Shown piece after piece: positions 1 to 8,220 of a stretch of 64,000 nucleotides of DNA. The stretch spans positions 514,207-578,206 of the forward strand of contig NZ_BBMZ01000002.1 of the NCBI RefSeq assembly GCF_000759795.1, written 5' to 3'. The notes below the pieces were generated by a model. That model saw nothing but the letters and a program-made list of their open reading frames with translations, was not told where the DNA came from and made no database searches. Numbering within the stretch: position 1 is the first letter of the stretch; each line of letters starts with the position of its first letter. The translations under genes were made by a program, and so were the position numbers. This DNA is from Pseudescherichia vulneris NBRC 102420. Its GTDB lineage: Bacteria > Pseudomonadota > Gammaproteobacteria > Enterobacterales > Enterobacteriaceae.

Positions 1-381
1 TTCTTCTGTAAACACATATTTAAGAAGAGAAGCAATACCAGCAATAAACCATTTAAAAATCCCATGACCACTTGGATCGGTAAAATTCACTGGATCGTTC
101 TCACAATAAGCATAAGGGTTAATCCCTCCAACCCCGAATGGACTTTCGTTGTCCGGACAGTTAAAGCGCATTAGTATGGGATTATAGGCACGATAGCCAT
201 TGCCCAGATGTGATACTCCAGTCAGGGGATCCTGCCGCTCGCCGTTATAGCCGGGAAACGTGCTATTAGCCGAATTATTACCGCTGCCAAATGCAGAGTA
301 AAGATTAACCTGCTGATTACTGCCGTCGTAAGCCAGCTGTGTACTATTATTTTGATTCACACCAAGAAGTTGTATAGCCAT
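1..381 (-). CDS. RHS core / C-terminal toxin module, partial (cut by window edge)
   Basis: This separate ORF begins with ATG at 381 (MAIQLLGVNQNN) behind a clear AGGAG ribosome site at about 390-394, and runs off the left edge, so 127 residues are visible. Residues 45-100 form an RHS-associated core: GYNGERQDPLTG, LGNGYRAYNP, LMRFNCPDNESPFG, INPYAYCENDPVNF and DPSGH. In RHS and TccC-type proteins this core closes the shell, and an autoproteolytic Asp region releases the toxin that follows. After DPSGH the sequence turns hydrophobic (IFKWFIAGIASLLKYVF), the start of the variable C-terminal domain, whose activity cannot be read here. It lies 62 bp after the stop of the large RHS gene and continues that protein's architecture, so the two probably work as a split RHS protein. 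Confidence 0.75.
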   Translation of the reverse strand, partial: MAIQLLGVNQNNSTQLAYDGSNQQVNLYSAFGSGNNSANSTFPGYNGERQDPLTGVSHLGNGYRAYNPILMRFNCPDNESPFGVGGINPYAYCENDPVNFTDPSGHGIFKWFIAGIASLLKYVFTEE

Positions 382-443
382 AATTTAAACTCCTATTAAG
401 AGATAAACATGCCGACAGAACATCGCACTAATACTAATAAAAT

Positions 444-3400
444 TCATAGCGTTTCCTCGCTTACGGCAGAATAGCCTGACAGGCCAGATATATATCTATC
501 CTGCTGCTGCTGAGTCTGGTTTATCTGGTTTACTAGCAGAGAGCCTCGATAATATAGATAACGCGTTTCATCGTTTATTGACTGAAATACGAGATTATTA
601 AAGCCATCATAACGATAGTTTGATTGAGCACCCTCAGTTGTTTCGATGCTAAAAAGTCGACCGAGTGCATCATAGGCTAACAAACGGCCCGCCTCGTCAT
701 ACTGTAACCGACCATCGTCATAATATGAAAGATTGATAATCGATGGATAAGCCGGATTTCCTTGGTGCTCAATTGATGTAAGCTGGGTAGGGTCCTTTTC
801 ATTTTTATAATTAAACGTTGCAACATCTTGAGTGCCGTAACTATCTATAGTAGTGCATTTTATAATATTATTTAGGCAGTCATATTCAAACACTTGAGAG
901 GTAAACTCTTGACCATAACCATCTTTAGGCAGTGAACTACCGCTGCAATCATGCCGATGAAGCCTGTTACGTGGATCGTAATAGTAGCTATTATCGCAAA
1001 GTACCGTTCCCCCCTTCTCGATTTTTACACCATAGACTTGGTTGTTTTCATAATAGTGAGTTGTAATAATAATAACGTCGCCACTGTCGGGCGTAAGCGT
1101 GCGCACCTGCTCGCGACCATAATCATCATAAGTAATTTTTGTTTCAAGCTTGCCAGAGCCATTAACCGCTTCGGCAGTTTGCGTCCAGAGTCTTCCAAAG
1201 TCATCATAATGTAACGTTGTAGTCACTACGGGATCGCTAATCTTCTCAGGTTTCGCAACCTGTGAATCGGAAAGATAGTAGTCAACCCAAAGCTGATTAC
1301 CTGAAATGTCAGTATACCTTACAGGTTTATTCATGACGCTCCAGTAATAGGAGGGTTTTTTACTACCAATATCATTAATAAATGTTTCCGTTTCAGCCTG
1401 CCCTGTACTGTACCAGGTATAAGAGTTGGTCTGCTGCCCCGTCTCCTTAACGGTGTCTATTAATCCACGCTGTTTGAAGTAGGCATAGCTTTGATCTATC
1501 GTCTGGTCCTCAAAAGTGGCACTGATGTTTGTTAAGGCATTTTCCAGTAGTGGATCGTAGGTATAGGTGAATACGCGATTCGCATTATCAGTTACCGTCG
1601 ATGGATCATTAGCATTGGTTTTGTAGGTATAAATCTCTGTTCGCCCACCGACGGTAGAATTTTTCACCCGTCCCAAACCGTCAATTTCACGTGAGCCGAC
1701 GTTATAACTATTACCGTCTTTATCGGTTGCGGCTTTAGTGATTGCAATAGCCATGCTAAATTGTGGCGCATAGGTAGTGCTTACGGCTGTGCCATCAGCA
1801 TAGGTTGCGGTTTTGGTATGATCAAAATCATCGTATTCATAAGAAACAGGATGGCCCATTTGATCTATTTCCTGACGACAACGTCTGAGACCATCATAAT
1901 AAATATGTTTACTGGCATATTCATTATCATTTGCATCATAAAAGGTAACAGTTTCAGGCAACGACAGATTGTTGAGTTGGACAACCCGCCGCTCCGATAC
2001 ACCTTTTGCTGATTGCAATTCTTTATAATACTTCATCTCAACTGGTGAAAACTTTAAAATTCGTGACAAATAAACAGAGTTATCAGGATCGTTGCTATCT
2101 GAGTAAAACTCATGGCCACAAGGGTAGCCCCAGTCATTGAAAAGAGTTCTAATGTTAATTGCGGTCTTCTGTAAAGCCCCATTATTATTGAGATAACTAT
2201 CAGTTATTTTTTCATAATAAATACGACCTAACAAGTCATACTCCCGCGTTAATACGGTACTGAAATCTTCATTTATCTGCTCTGACGCACTTTTCTCAAT
2301 GGATATTACACGGCCACTACTATCATAATTGAGACGCGTCTCAGTATTATCATTGTGGTTAATAAAAATTGTATTCAAGGCAGATGCATTACCTGATGAG
2401 TCGAGGACCATAGTATAAGCTACACTGACCGATCTTTCGTACTCCGTATTACCCTTATGGGTAATCATCTTATCGAAGCGCCCTGCACTGTCGTAGTAGT
2501 ATTCATGCGGTGTGCCAAGCAGATCGTTCAGCGACATTATTTTACCTGAATAATATGAGCGAGTCATTGTACCGTTTTGTGTCAGACCGTCAAATGTTGT
2601 TATGGTCATATTACTTTCAATTACTTTATCACCATCTGGATCGCCATACGCTGTTGTTAAGTTATAATCGTGAGCCTGGCTCAGCATATAGGGGGTCGTG
2701 CCTTTATCGTCCGTATAATAGTTAGTTGTGTTTTTCAGCGAAACGTGACCATATTTAAATGAAGTTTTATCATCTGAATAGTATTCCGTATCCAGCGCAG
2801 TCAACGGCTGCTTGCCACTGTCGGTTAATTTCACCAGTGACTCTTTGACTTTAACAATGCTGGTTGTCATAGGCCTATCGTCCAACGCAGCGAGCGAGCC
2901 GTAACGATAATAATTTGCTCTAATAGGTACATCGTCATAGTCCGAAGGTGCAGGCGTAACTTTTTTACTTTTAACAAGATTAGCAAAACCATTGGGATCG
3001 GCCGGACAGCCGGTATAACCATCGGCGCTATCCGCTTCACCGTCCGCGCTGTAAAACACATAATCCGTCTGCGTACCATCGGGATCGATCTGCTGGGTAA
3101 GATTACCGAAATCGTCGTACTGGTACTGTGTGAGTTCGTTACGTGAGCCGCTGCTGTCGCGCCACGTTAACGTTTGAGTTAGCGGAAATTGATACTGAGC
3201 AGGCAGTTCGTCAAAAGTAGTATTAGGGTTATCTTCCTGCCATGCATCGGCATAGTACTTGGTTTCGGCAGAGTAGTAAGTATCGCCCTGTGCCACCTCT
3301 ACTTTGCTCAAAAGATGGAAATTGTTATAGGTATAGGTTGTGACAATCTCCTGCCCATCGCTATCTTTTTGCGTCAAGATAGTAGAGTAGGAATACTTCT

Positions 3401-4388
3401 GTCCAATCAGAGTAAGAGAGTAGTCAGTCGAAGGATCCCAGCTACCGCCCTGTGGGGCGTCATATCCCAGGTAGTTAGGGAAGCCCTGAGTCGAATCTGG
3501 TGTATATGTTGTGACCATATCCGGCTGACCAAAGCCAGGCGAGATAACCAGTTCCGTTACCGCAGGTAACGCATCCTGTCCTGACTCAGTGGGAAAGAGC
3601 ATTAGCCCATCCGTTAGCCCATTATTATAGGTGACAGTTTTTAATAAGCCGGTAATTGACTGAGTTTCAAATAGCGTCAAAAGACCATTACCCATACCGA
3701 TATCAGTATAATTATATTGCCAATCACCTTCAGGCAGCCCAGAGTGGGAAATATTAGTGAGGTAGCCATTCTCTTTAGTTAGCGTAAGCTTATATTCTTC
3801 AGTAGACCCTGGATAGAAGGTTAACGTATCATAATCATGATCGAATTTTAAAAGAGTGGTATTGCTGTCATCGCTAATAGAGCCAAGTACCCAACCCCGA
3901 GAGGTAGACACCCAGTCAAAGTTTAAAGAATATCCCAGCGGAGTATACATTTTAATTGGAACAAATTGTCCCTCATTAAACTCGCTTAAATCAGTTACGC
4001 TGCCATCATGCTCCGTTACCCGATAACCGGGGCTTCCATCCGATATGGTTGTCTGGATAAAATCAAAGGTGCGCATTTTATTTTGTTCAATAATAGGTGA
4101 ATTCATTGACATATTCACCTTATAACTTTCACCTGAAGCCAGTGAAAGTTGCGCATTAGAAGCATCAAATATGGTCAGCGAAAGGGTTATACCTATCCCC
4201 AAATCAAAATAATCAACGTCGGTAGTAGCAGAGTAGCTTATAGAAAAATTGAACTCTGGCCCCATGGCATTATTACCAATAAGTTGTCCCAGAGAGTGTT
4301 GAAAGCTAAACAGACGGGTACGTGGATCCACGTCCTCAGACGAGGCGCTAACAAAATTAGGCGTTTGGGAATAGTAGTTCGCACTCAT
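444..4388 (-). CDS. Large RHS/YD-repeat (TccC-like) protein lacking its core and C-terminus
   Basis: This 1314-residue protein is dominated by YD-type repeats of the form YxYDxxGR/N, for example YQYDDFGNL, YYDSAGRF, EYDLLGRI, HYDDFGRL and YDALGRL. The N-terminal ~350 residues match the kind that precedes repeats in Pseudomonas RHS and TcC-like proteins. Such repeats build a hollow beta-shell that encloses a toxin. It has no signal peptide or membrane segment. It stops at SGLSGYSAVSEETL, just before the place where an RHS core would follow; that core is in the next ORF downstream. The start at 4388 has a GAGG ribosome site 8 bp upstream. Base composition is clearly more AT-rich than the flanking ytf genes, which suggests horizontal acquisition. 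The export route is unknown; no T6SS or TcA/TcB gene is visible in this window. Confidence 0.85.
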   Translation of the reverse strand: MSANYYSQTPNFVSASSEDVDPRTRLFSFQHSLGQLIGNNAMGPEFNFSISYSATTDVDYFDLGIGITLSLTIFDASNAQLSLASGESYKVNMSMNSPIIEQNKMRTFDFIQTTISDGSPGYRVTEHDGSVTDLSEFNEGQFVPIKMYTPLGYSLNFDWVSTSRGWVLGSISDDSNTTLLKFDHDYDTLTFYPGSTEEYKLTLTKENGYLTNISHSGLPEGDWQYNYTDIGMGNGLLTLFETQSITGLLKTVTYNNGLTDGLMLFPTESGQDALPAVTELVISPGFGQPDMVTTYTPDSTQGFPNYLGYDAPQGGSWDPSTDYSLTLIGQKYSYSTILTQKDSDGQEIVTTYTYNNFHLLSKVEVAQGDTYYSAETKYYADAWQEDNPNTTFDELPAQYQFPLTQTLTWRDSSGSRNELTQYQYDDFGNLTQQIDPDGTQTDYVFYSADGEADSADGYTGCPADPNGFANLVKSKKVTPAPSDYDDVPIRANYYRYGSLAALDDRPMTTSIVKVKESLVKLTDSGKQPLTALDTEYYSDDKTSFKYGHVSLKNTTNYYTDDKGTTPYMLSQAHDYNLTTAYGDPDGDKVIESNMTITTFDGLTQNGTMTRSYYSGKIMSLNDLLGTPHEYYYDSAGRFDKMITHKGNTEYERSVSVAYTMVLDSSGNASALNTIFINHNDNTETRLNYDSSGRVISIEKSASEQINEDFSTVLTREYDLLGRIYYEKITDSYLNNNGALQKTAINIRTLFNDWGYPCGHEFYSDSNDPDNSVYLSRILKFSPVEMKYYKELQSAKGVSERRVVQLNNLSLPETVTFYDANDNEYASKHIYYDGLRRCRQEIDQMGHPVSYEYDDFDHTKTATYADGTAVSTTYAPQFSMAIAITKAATDKDGNSYNVGSREIDGLGRVKNSTVGGRTEIYTYKTNANDPSTVTDNANRVFTYTYDPLLENALTNISATFEDQTIDQSYAYFKQRGLIDTVKETGQQTNSYTWYSTGQAETETFINDIGSKKPSYYWSVMNKPVRYTDISGNQLWVDYYLSDSQVAKPEKISDPVVTTTLHYDDFGRLWTQTAEAVNGSGKLETKITYDDYGREQVRTLTPDSGDVIIITTHYYENNQVYGVKIEKGGTVLCDNSYYYDPRNRLHRHDCSGSSLPKDGYGQEFTSQVFEYDCLNNIIKCTTIDSYGTQDVATFNYKNEKDPTQLTSIEHQGNPAYPSIINLSYYDDGRLQYDEAGRLLAYDALGRLFSIETTEGAQSNYRYDGFNNLVFQSINDETRYLYYRGSLLVNQINQTQQQQDRYISGLSGYSAVSEETL

Positions 4389-4704
4389 AGTGATACCTCA
4401 GCAATAATTCGATTATTAATAAGGAGAGTCAGCCTGGCTTTTATAAATTTAGTTACTTTGCCTTTTTAATAAAGCCCCTTTTTTGGCGTGCGATGACTGA
4501 TATTTGGGCTAATTAAATCACTAACCGTACGGCGTCTTTACTGTTTAAACCTTGTACTGACGATGCTGGCAGGCATCCCCCTGCTTACGCTATACTAGGC
4601 TTTGGATCGCAGGTCCACTCGCTGTGGATCGGCGTTTAACCTGATGTATTACATGGATTTTCAACCTTCCCTTCTTGAGGATCTGGCCGATGGCTGGATA
4701 AGAT
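4389..4704. other. Intergenic region between RHS gene and paeA
   Basis: 316 bp separate the divergent RHS gene and paeA. The RHS-proximal half is AT-rich like the RHS gene, and composition shifts to the chromosomal average from about 4550. This suggests the acquired segment ends in this gap. A TATACT hexamer near 4590 could serve paeA, but no good -35 accompanies it. I saw no small gene or direct repeat. Confidence 0.4.
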
Positions 4705-6042
4705 ATGTTAAACAGTATTCTACTGATACTTTGTCTGATTGCCGTAAGTGCGTTCTTCTCGCTGTCGGAGATTTCGCTTGCGGCCTCCCGTAAAATCAAA
4801 CTTAAGCTGCTGGCCGACGATGGCAATATCAATGCCCAGCGCATCCTGAAAATGCAGGAGAGCCCCGGCACCTTCTTTACCGTCGTGCAGATTGGCCTTA
4901 ACGCCGTCGCCATTCTCGGTGGTATTGTCGGCGACGCGGCCTTTTCTCCGGCCTTTTACAGTGTGCTGGTCAACGTGGTGTCGCCCGAGCTGGCGGATCG
5001 ACTCAGCTTTATTATCTCCTTCACGCTTGTCACGGGATTGTTCATTCTCTTTGCCGACCTGACCCCGAAACGCATCGGTATGATTGCGCCCGAAGCCGTG
5101 GCTTTGCGCATCATCAACCCGATGCGCTTCTGTCTGTTCATCTTCCGTCCGCTGGTGTGGTTCTTTAACGGGCTGGCTAACGTCATCTTCCGCATCTTTA
5201 AGCTGCCGATGGAGCGTAAGGACGATCTTACCTCCGATGATATCTACGCGGTATTTGAGGCCGGTGCGCTAGCGGGCGTGCTGCGTAAGCAGGAGCACGA
5301 GCTGATTGAAAACGTGTTTGAGCTGGAGTCACGTACCGTGCCGTCGTCGATGACCTCGCGCGAAAACGTGATCTGGTTCGATCTGCACGAAGATGAGCAG
5401 AGCCTGAAGAGCAAGGTGGCGGAGCATCCGCACTCTAAGTTCCTCGTCTGTAATCAGGATATCGATCATATCGTGGGCTACGTCGACTCAAAAGATCTGC
5501 TTAATCGCGTGCTGGCCAACCAGAGCCTGGCGCTGAACAGCGGCGTGCAGATCCGTAATACGCTGATCGTGCCGGATACCCTGACCCTCTCCGAGGCGCT
5601 GGAGAGCTTCAAGGCCGCCGGGGAAGACTTCGCGGTGATCATGAACGAGTATGCGCTGGTGGTCGGTATCATCACCCTGAATGACGTGATGACCACCCTG
5701 ATGGGTGATTTGGTTGGTCAGGGACAGGAGGACCAGATTGTGGCGCGCGACGAGAACTCCTGGCTTATCGATGGCGGTACGCCTATCGATGACGTGATGC
5801 GCGTGCTGGATATCGACGAGTTCCCGCAGTCCGGCAACTACGAAACCATCGGCGGCTTTATGATGTTTATGCTGCGAAAAATCCCGAAACGCACCGATTC
5901 GGTGAAATACTCGGGCTATAAGTTTGAGGTGGTGGATATCGATAACTACCGTATCGACCAGCTGCTGGTGACCCGCCTTGACAGCAAGCCCACTACGCTG
6001 ATGCCGAAACTGCCGGACGCTGAAAACCAAAGCGCGGCGTAA
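4705..6042 (+). CDS. paeA: PaeA (YtfL), inner-membrane polyamine export protein, CNNM/CorC family
   Basis: The 445 residues match E. coli YtfL/PaeA in length and sequence. Residues 1-190 form a DUF21/CNNM membrane domain (MLNSILLILCLIAVSAFFSLSEISLAAS, with further helices around 60-75, 95-115 and 140-155). Residues ~205-335 are a CBS pair (HSKFLVCNQDIDHIVGYV; FAVIMNEYALVVGIITL), and ~350-430 a CorC/HlyC-type C-terminal domain. In E. coli PaeA helps cells survive cadaverine and putrescine stress and is thought to export them; this role is transferred by homology. It is a single gene, convergent with ytfK, with a BIME and a terminator between them. It was formerly annotated as a hemolysin-like protein, although nothing here suggests haemolysis. 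Confidence 0.92.
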   Translation: MLNSILLILCLIAVSAFFSLSEISLAASRKIKLKLLADDGNINAQRILKMQESPGTFFTVVQIGLNAVAILGGIVGDAAFSPAFYSVLVNVVSPELADRLSFIISFTLVTGLFILFADLTPKRIGMIAPEAVALRIINPMRFCLFIFRPLVWFFNGLANVIFRIFKLPMERKDDLTSDDIYAVFEAGALAGVLRKQEHELIENVFELESRTVPSSMTSRENVIWFDLHEDEQSLKSKVAEHPHSKFLVCNQDIDHIVGYVDSKDLLNRVLANQSLALNSGVQIRNTLIVPDTLTLSEALESFKAAGEDFAVIMNEYALVVGIITLNDVMTTLMGDLVGQGQEDQIVARDENSWLIDGGTPIDDVMRVLDIDEFPQSGNYETIGGFMMFMLRKIPKRTDSVKYSGYKFEVVDIDNYRIDQLLVTRLDSKPTTLMPKLPDAENQSAA

Positions 6043-6048
6043 GGTGCT

Positions 6049-6126
6049 GTAGGCCGGGTCAGGCAAAGCCGCCACCCGGCATAGCTGCAACGCCTGACGG
6101 CGCTACGCTTGTCAGGCCTACGGCAT
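6049..6126. repeat. BIME: two REP palindromes in opposite orientation
   Basis: Two palindromic units (6049-6082, GTAGGCCGGG...CCCGGCAT; 6092-6126, GCCTGACGGCGC...GTCAGGCCTACGG) have the typical enterobacterial REP sequence. They sit in the 3' gap between convergent paeA and ytfK, the usual place for these elements. Confidence 0.8.
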
Positions 6127-6137
6127 TTAAAACATCA

Positions 6138-6162
6138 ACGGCCCCTTTAGGGGCCGTCTTAT
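6138..6162. terminator. Terminator between paeA and ytfK
   Basis: A perfect 8-bp stem, ACGGCCCC (6138-6145) with GGGGCCGT (6150-6157), has a 4-base loop and is followed by a T-rich stretch. On the opposite strand a T-rich stretch also follows (tttaaaa at 6127-6133 read in reverse), so it may act for both convergent genes. Confidence 0.65.
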
Positions 6163-6193
6163 TATGTTACGGAACTACTGCATCGCACGTTGC

Positions 6194-6400
6194 TTACGCC
6201 ATGTCGGTTTGCAGTCGCATAACCTGGCGATTGACTTCAGACATCACAGAATAGTGCTGCTTGTCTTTCACTTTTGGGACCAGGATCTTACCCTTGTCGA
6301 ACTCAAAAGCGCCTACGTCCTTGATATACAACCGTCCACGGAACAGGATCTTCACGTACTTCGCTACCTGGAGCGGATTGTAACGTTGGAAAATTTTCAT
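6194..6400 (-). CDS. ytfK: YtfK (SrbA), stringent-response modulator
   Basis: This 68-residue protein ([20 protein letters not shown]...[14 protein letters not shown]) is nearly identical to E. coli YtfK and exactly the same length. The longer in-frame reading upstream is rejected because the ATG at 6400 has a strong AGGAGAG ribosome site and begins at the conserved MKIFQRYNP. In E. coli YtfK binds SpoT and shifts it toward (p)ppGpp synthesis during phosphate or fatty-acid starvation. It is soluble and has no recognisable catalytic motif. It is monocistronic and divergent from ytfJ. Confidence 0.92.
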   Translation of the reverse strand: MKIFQRYNPLQVAKYVKILFRGRLYIKDVGAFEFDKGKILVPKVKDKQHYSVMSEVNRQVMRLQTDMA

Positions 6401-6724
6401 TCTTCTTTCTCTCCTGCTGAATCTTACGCCCAAGCGACGCCACAATTGGCTCGACTTTAATGAACGCAAATTTTGTTGCCCAGTGACTATAGACCACAAA
6501 CTCATTGATACCCAGTATGCATAAGTTTATTTACCGTTTGATTACAATTAATCAGAATTTTCTACCCCAGGCACCGAGCACGACAGTATAAGGCATGGTT
6601 TTTGCGCAAATGTGTGCGTCCGCCCGCAAACTGGCACCCCATTTGCGAGAAAAGAAGATTAATTGCACTTATCATTAAGGGCAGAGACCAAGTGGTCGGA
6701 TCACCTGCACTGAATAAGGGAAAC
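6401..6724. other. Divergent ytfK-ytfJ promoter region
   Basis: 324 bp carry the 5' regions of both genes. On the minus strand a TATAGT hexamer lies at about 6489-6494 and could be the ytfK -10, without a recognisable -35. That fits an activator-dependent promoter (E. coli ytfK is reported as PhoB-dependent), but I could not find a convincing Pho box. I see nothing else. Confidence 0.3.
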
Positions 6725-6727
6725 ATG

Positions 6728-7285
6728 ATGACGTTACGCAACACTCTGGCTGTAACCTGCCTGCTGCTGCCGCTGGTGGCCTCGGCTCACCGTTTTGAAG
6801 AGAATCAGCGCGTGCCTCCGGTTGGCGTGGCCGATCGGGGAGAGCTGGTCTTCGATAACAATAAGTTTAGCTATAAAAAATGGAATAGCGCGCAGCTGAC
6901 CGGAAAAGTTCGTGTGGTGATGCACATTGCTGGCCGTACCTCGGCGAAAGAGAAAAATGCGGCGCTGATCGAAGCGATCAAATCGGCGAATCTGCCGCAC
7001 GACAGGTATCAGACCACCACTATTATCAATACTGATGATGCTATCCCTGGCTCGGCGATGTTTGTGCGCAGCAGCATTGAGAGCAACAAGCAGCTCTACC
7101 CCTGGTCGCAGTTTATCGTCGACAGTGATGGCGTGACGCGAAAGGCGTGGCAGCTGGAGGAAGAAGGCTCCGCCGTCGTGGTGCTAGATAGAGAGGGTCG
7201 GGTACATTACGCCAAAGATGGCGCACTGACCCAGCAGGAGTCGCAGCAGGTGATCGCCCTGCTGCGTAAGCTGCTGGAGAGCTAA
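6728..7285 (+). CDS. ytfJ: YtfJ family periplasmic protein
   Basis: The 185 residues match E. coli YtfJ over their whole length. A Sec signal peptide is evident (MTLRNTLAVTCLLLPLVASA, cleavage before HRFEENQ). The mature part has a thioredoxin-like outline (GKVRVVMHIAGRTSAKEKNAALIEAIKSANL; YPWSQFIVDSDG; AVVVLDREGRV) but lacks a CxxC, so a redox role is not supported. Two ATGs stand in tandem at 6725 and 6728; the second is chosen for its spacing to AAGGG (6716-6720) and agreement with E. coli. It is convergent with cysQ with a 3-bp gap. Function is unknown. Confidence 0.88.
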   Translation: MTLRNTLAVTCLLLPLVASAHRFEENQRVPPVGVADRGELVFDNNKFSYKKWNSAQLTGKVRVVMHIAGRTSAKEKNAALIEAIKSANLPHDRYQTTTIINTDDAIPGSAMFVRSSIESNKQLYPWSQFIVDSDGVTRKAWQLEEEGSAVVVLDREGRVHYAKDGALTQQESQQVIALLRKLLES

Positions 7286-7288
7286 AGA

Positions 7289-8035
7289 CTAAAAGATAGA
7301 GACGCGGAAACCGGGGTTGAGGAAGGATTCACGCGGCGTGTAGTCCAGCGTTTTTCCCTGCCAGTCATGGACGTGCGCCCCGGCAGCCACCGCTATCGCA
7401 TGACCTGCGGCGGTATCCCAGATGCTGGTTGGCCCAAAGCGCGGATAGAGCTGCGCCTCGCCCTCTGCCACCAGGCAGAACTTGAGCGACGAGCCGATCG
7501 CCGTAGTCTGGTGTTCTCCCATCTGCTCCAGATACTCTTTCAGCTCGGTATCATTCGCGGCATGCGAGCGGCTGATAACCACGCGTGGCGGGCGTGCTTC
7601 ACGCACCTGGATCGGATTACGAATGTTGTTCTCCTCTTTCCACGCCTTACCTTCTGCCGCGCTGTACATCACTTTCAGTACCGGCGCATAGACCACGCCC
7701 AGCACCGGCTTCCCCTCTTCGATCAGCGCGATGTTAACGGTAAACTCACCGTTGCGCTTGATGAACTCTTTGGTGCCGTCCAGCGGATCCACCAGCCAAT
7801 AACGCTGCCAGTGCTGGCGAACCTCCCAGGCCGGAGGATCCTCTTCTGAGAGCACCGGGATATCCGGAGTAAGCGCTTGCAAACCTTTGACTATCACCTT
7901 GTGAGCGGCAATATCCGCCGCGGTCACCGGTGAATCGTCGGTTTTACGGTTCACATCTATCGGGCTGTTCCCGTCGTAAACCTGCATGATAGCTTCACCC
8001 GCTTCCCGTGCGAGCTGACAAATTGCGTCTAACAT
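7289..8035 (-). CDS. cysQ: CysQ, 3'(2'),5'-bisphosphate nucleotidase
   Basis: CysQ hydrolyses adenosine 3',5'-bisphosphate (PAP), the by-product of PAPS reduction in sulfate assimilation, to AMP and phosphate, and so relieves PAP toxicity. The 248-residue protein has the inositol-monophosphatase-fold metal motifs: LSEEDPP near residue 60, DPLDGTKEF at 83-91, and [15 protein letters not shown] near 205. It is membrane-associated in E. coli. It lies divergent from cpdB, another nucleotidase, an arrangement conserved in enterobacteria. Length and start agree with the family. The sulfur-assimilation context is relevant because the large accessory operon at 36570-47327 also looks sulfur-related, although the two are not linked. 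Confidence 0.95.
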   Translation of the reverse strand: MLDAICQLAREAGEAIMQVYDGNSPIDVNRKTDDSPVTAADIAAHKVIVKGLQALTPDIPVLSEEDPPAWEVRQHWQRYWLVDPLDGTKEFIKRNGEFTVNIALIEEGKPVLGVVYAPVLKVMYSAAEGKAWKEENNIRNPIQVREARPPRVVISRSHAANDTELKEYLEQMGEHQTTAIGSSLKFCLVAEGEAQLYPRFGPTSIWDTAAGHAIAVAAGAHVHDWQGKTLDYTPRESFLNPGFRVSIF

Positions 8036-8220
8036 TCTCCACCTCTCTGTGTCAGTGGTTTTAACTCGTTGTTTTACTTATACCCTATCACGGCCAGAAC
8101 TGCCATCTGTGACCACACCTGCGGTTTTATTGCTCACTTTCATGGCAAGATTCACAAATCTGTAAGCAACCAGATGTAAATACATTCTCTTTTGTGGATT
8201 AGATCTAAAAGGACGCTCTG

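Noticed and set aside
1..4388. Tc toxin locus (TcA/TcB/TcC)
   Set aside because: Only YD-repeat/RHS proteins are visible. The neighbour on the right is paeA, and no TcA or TcB gene appears in the window.
4705..6042. Hemolysin (old annotation of YtfL-type CBS proteins)
   Set aside because: The protein is a CNNM/CorC membrane protein matching PaeA. No haemolysin feature is present.
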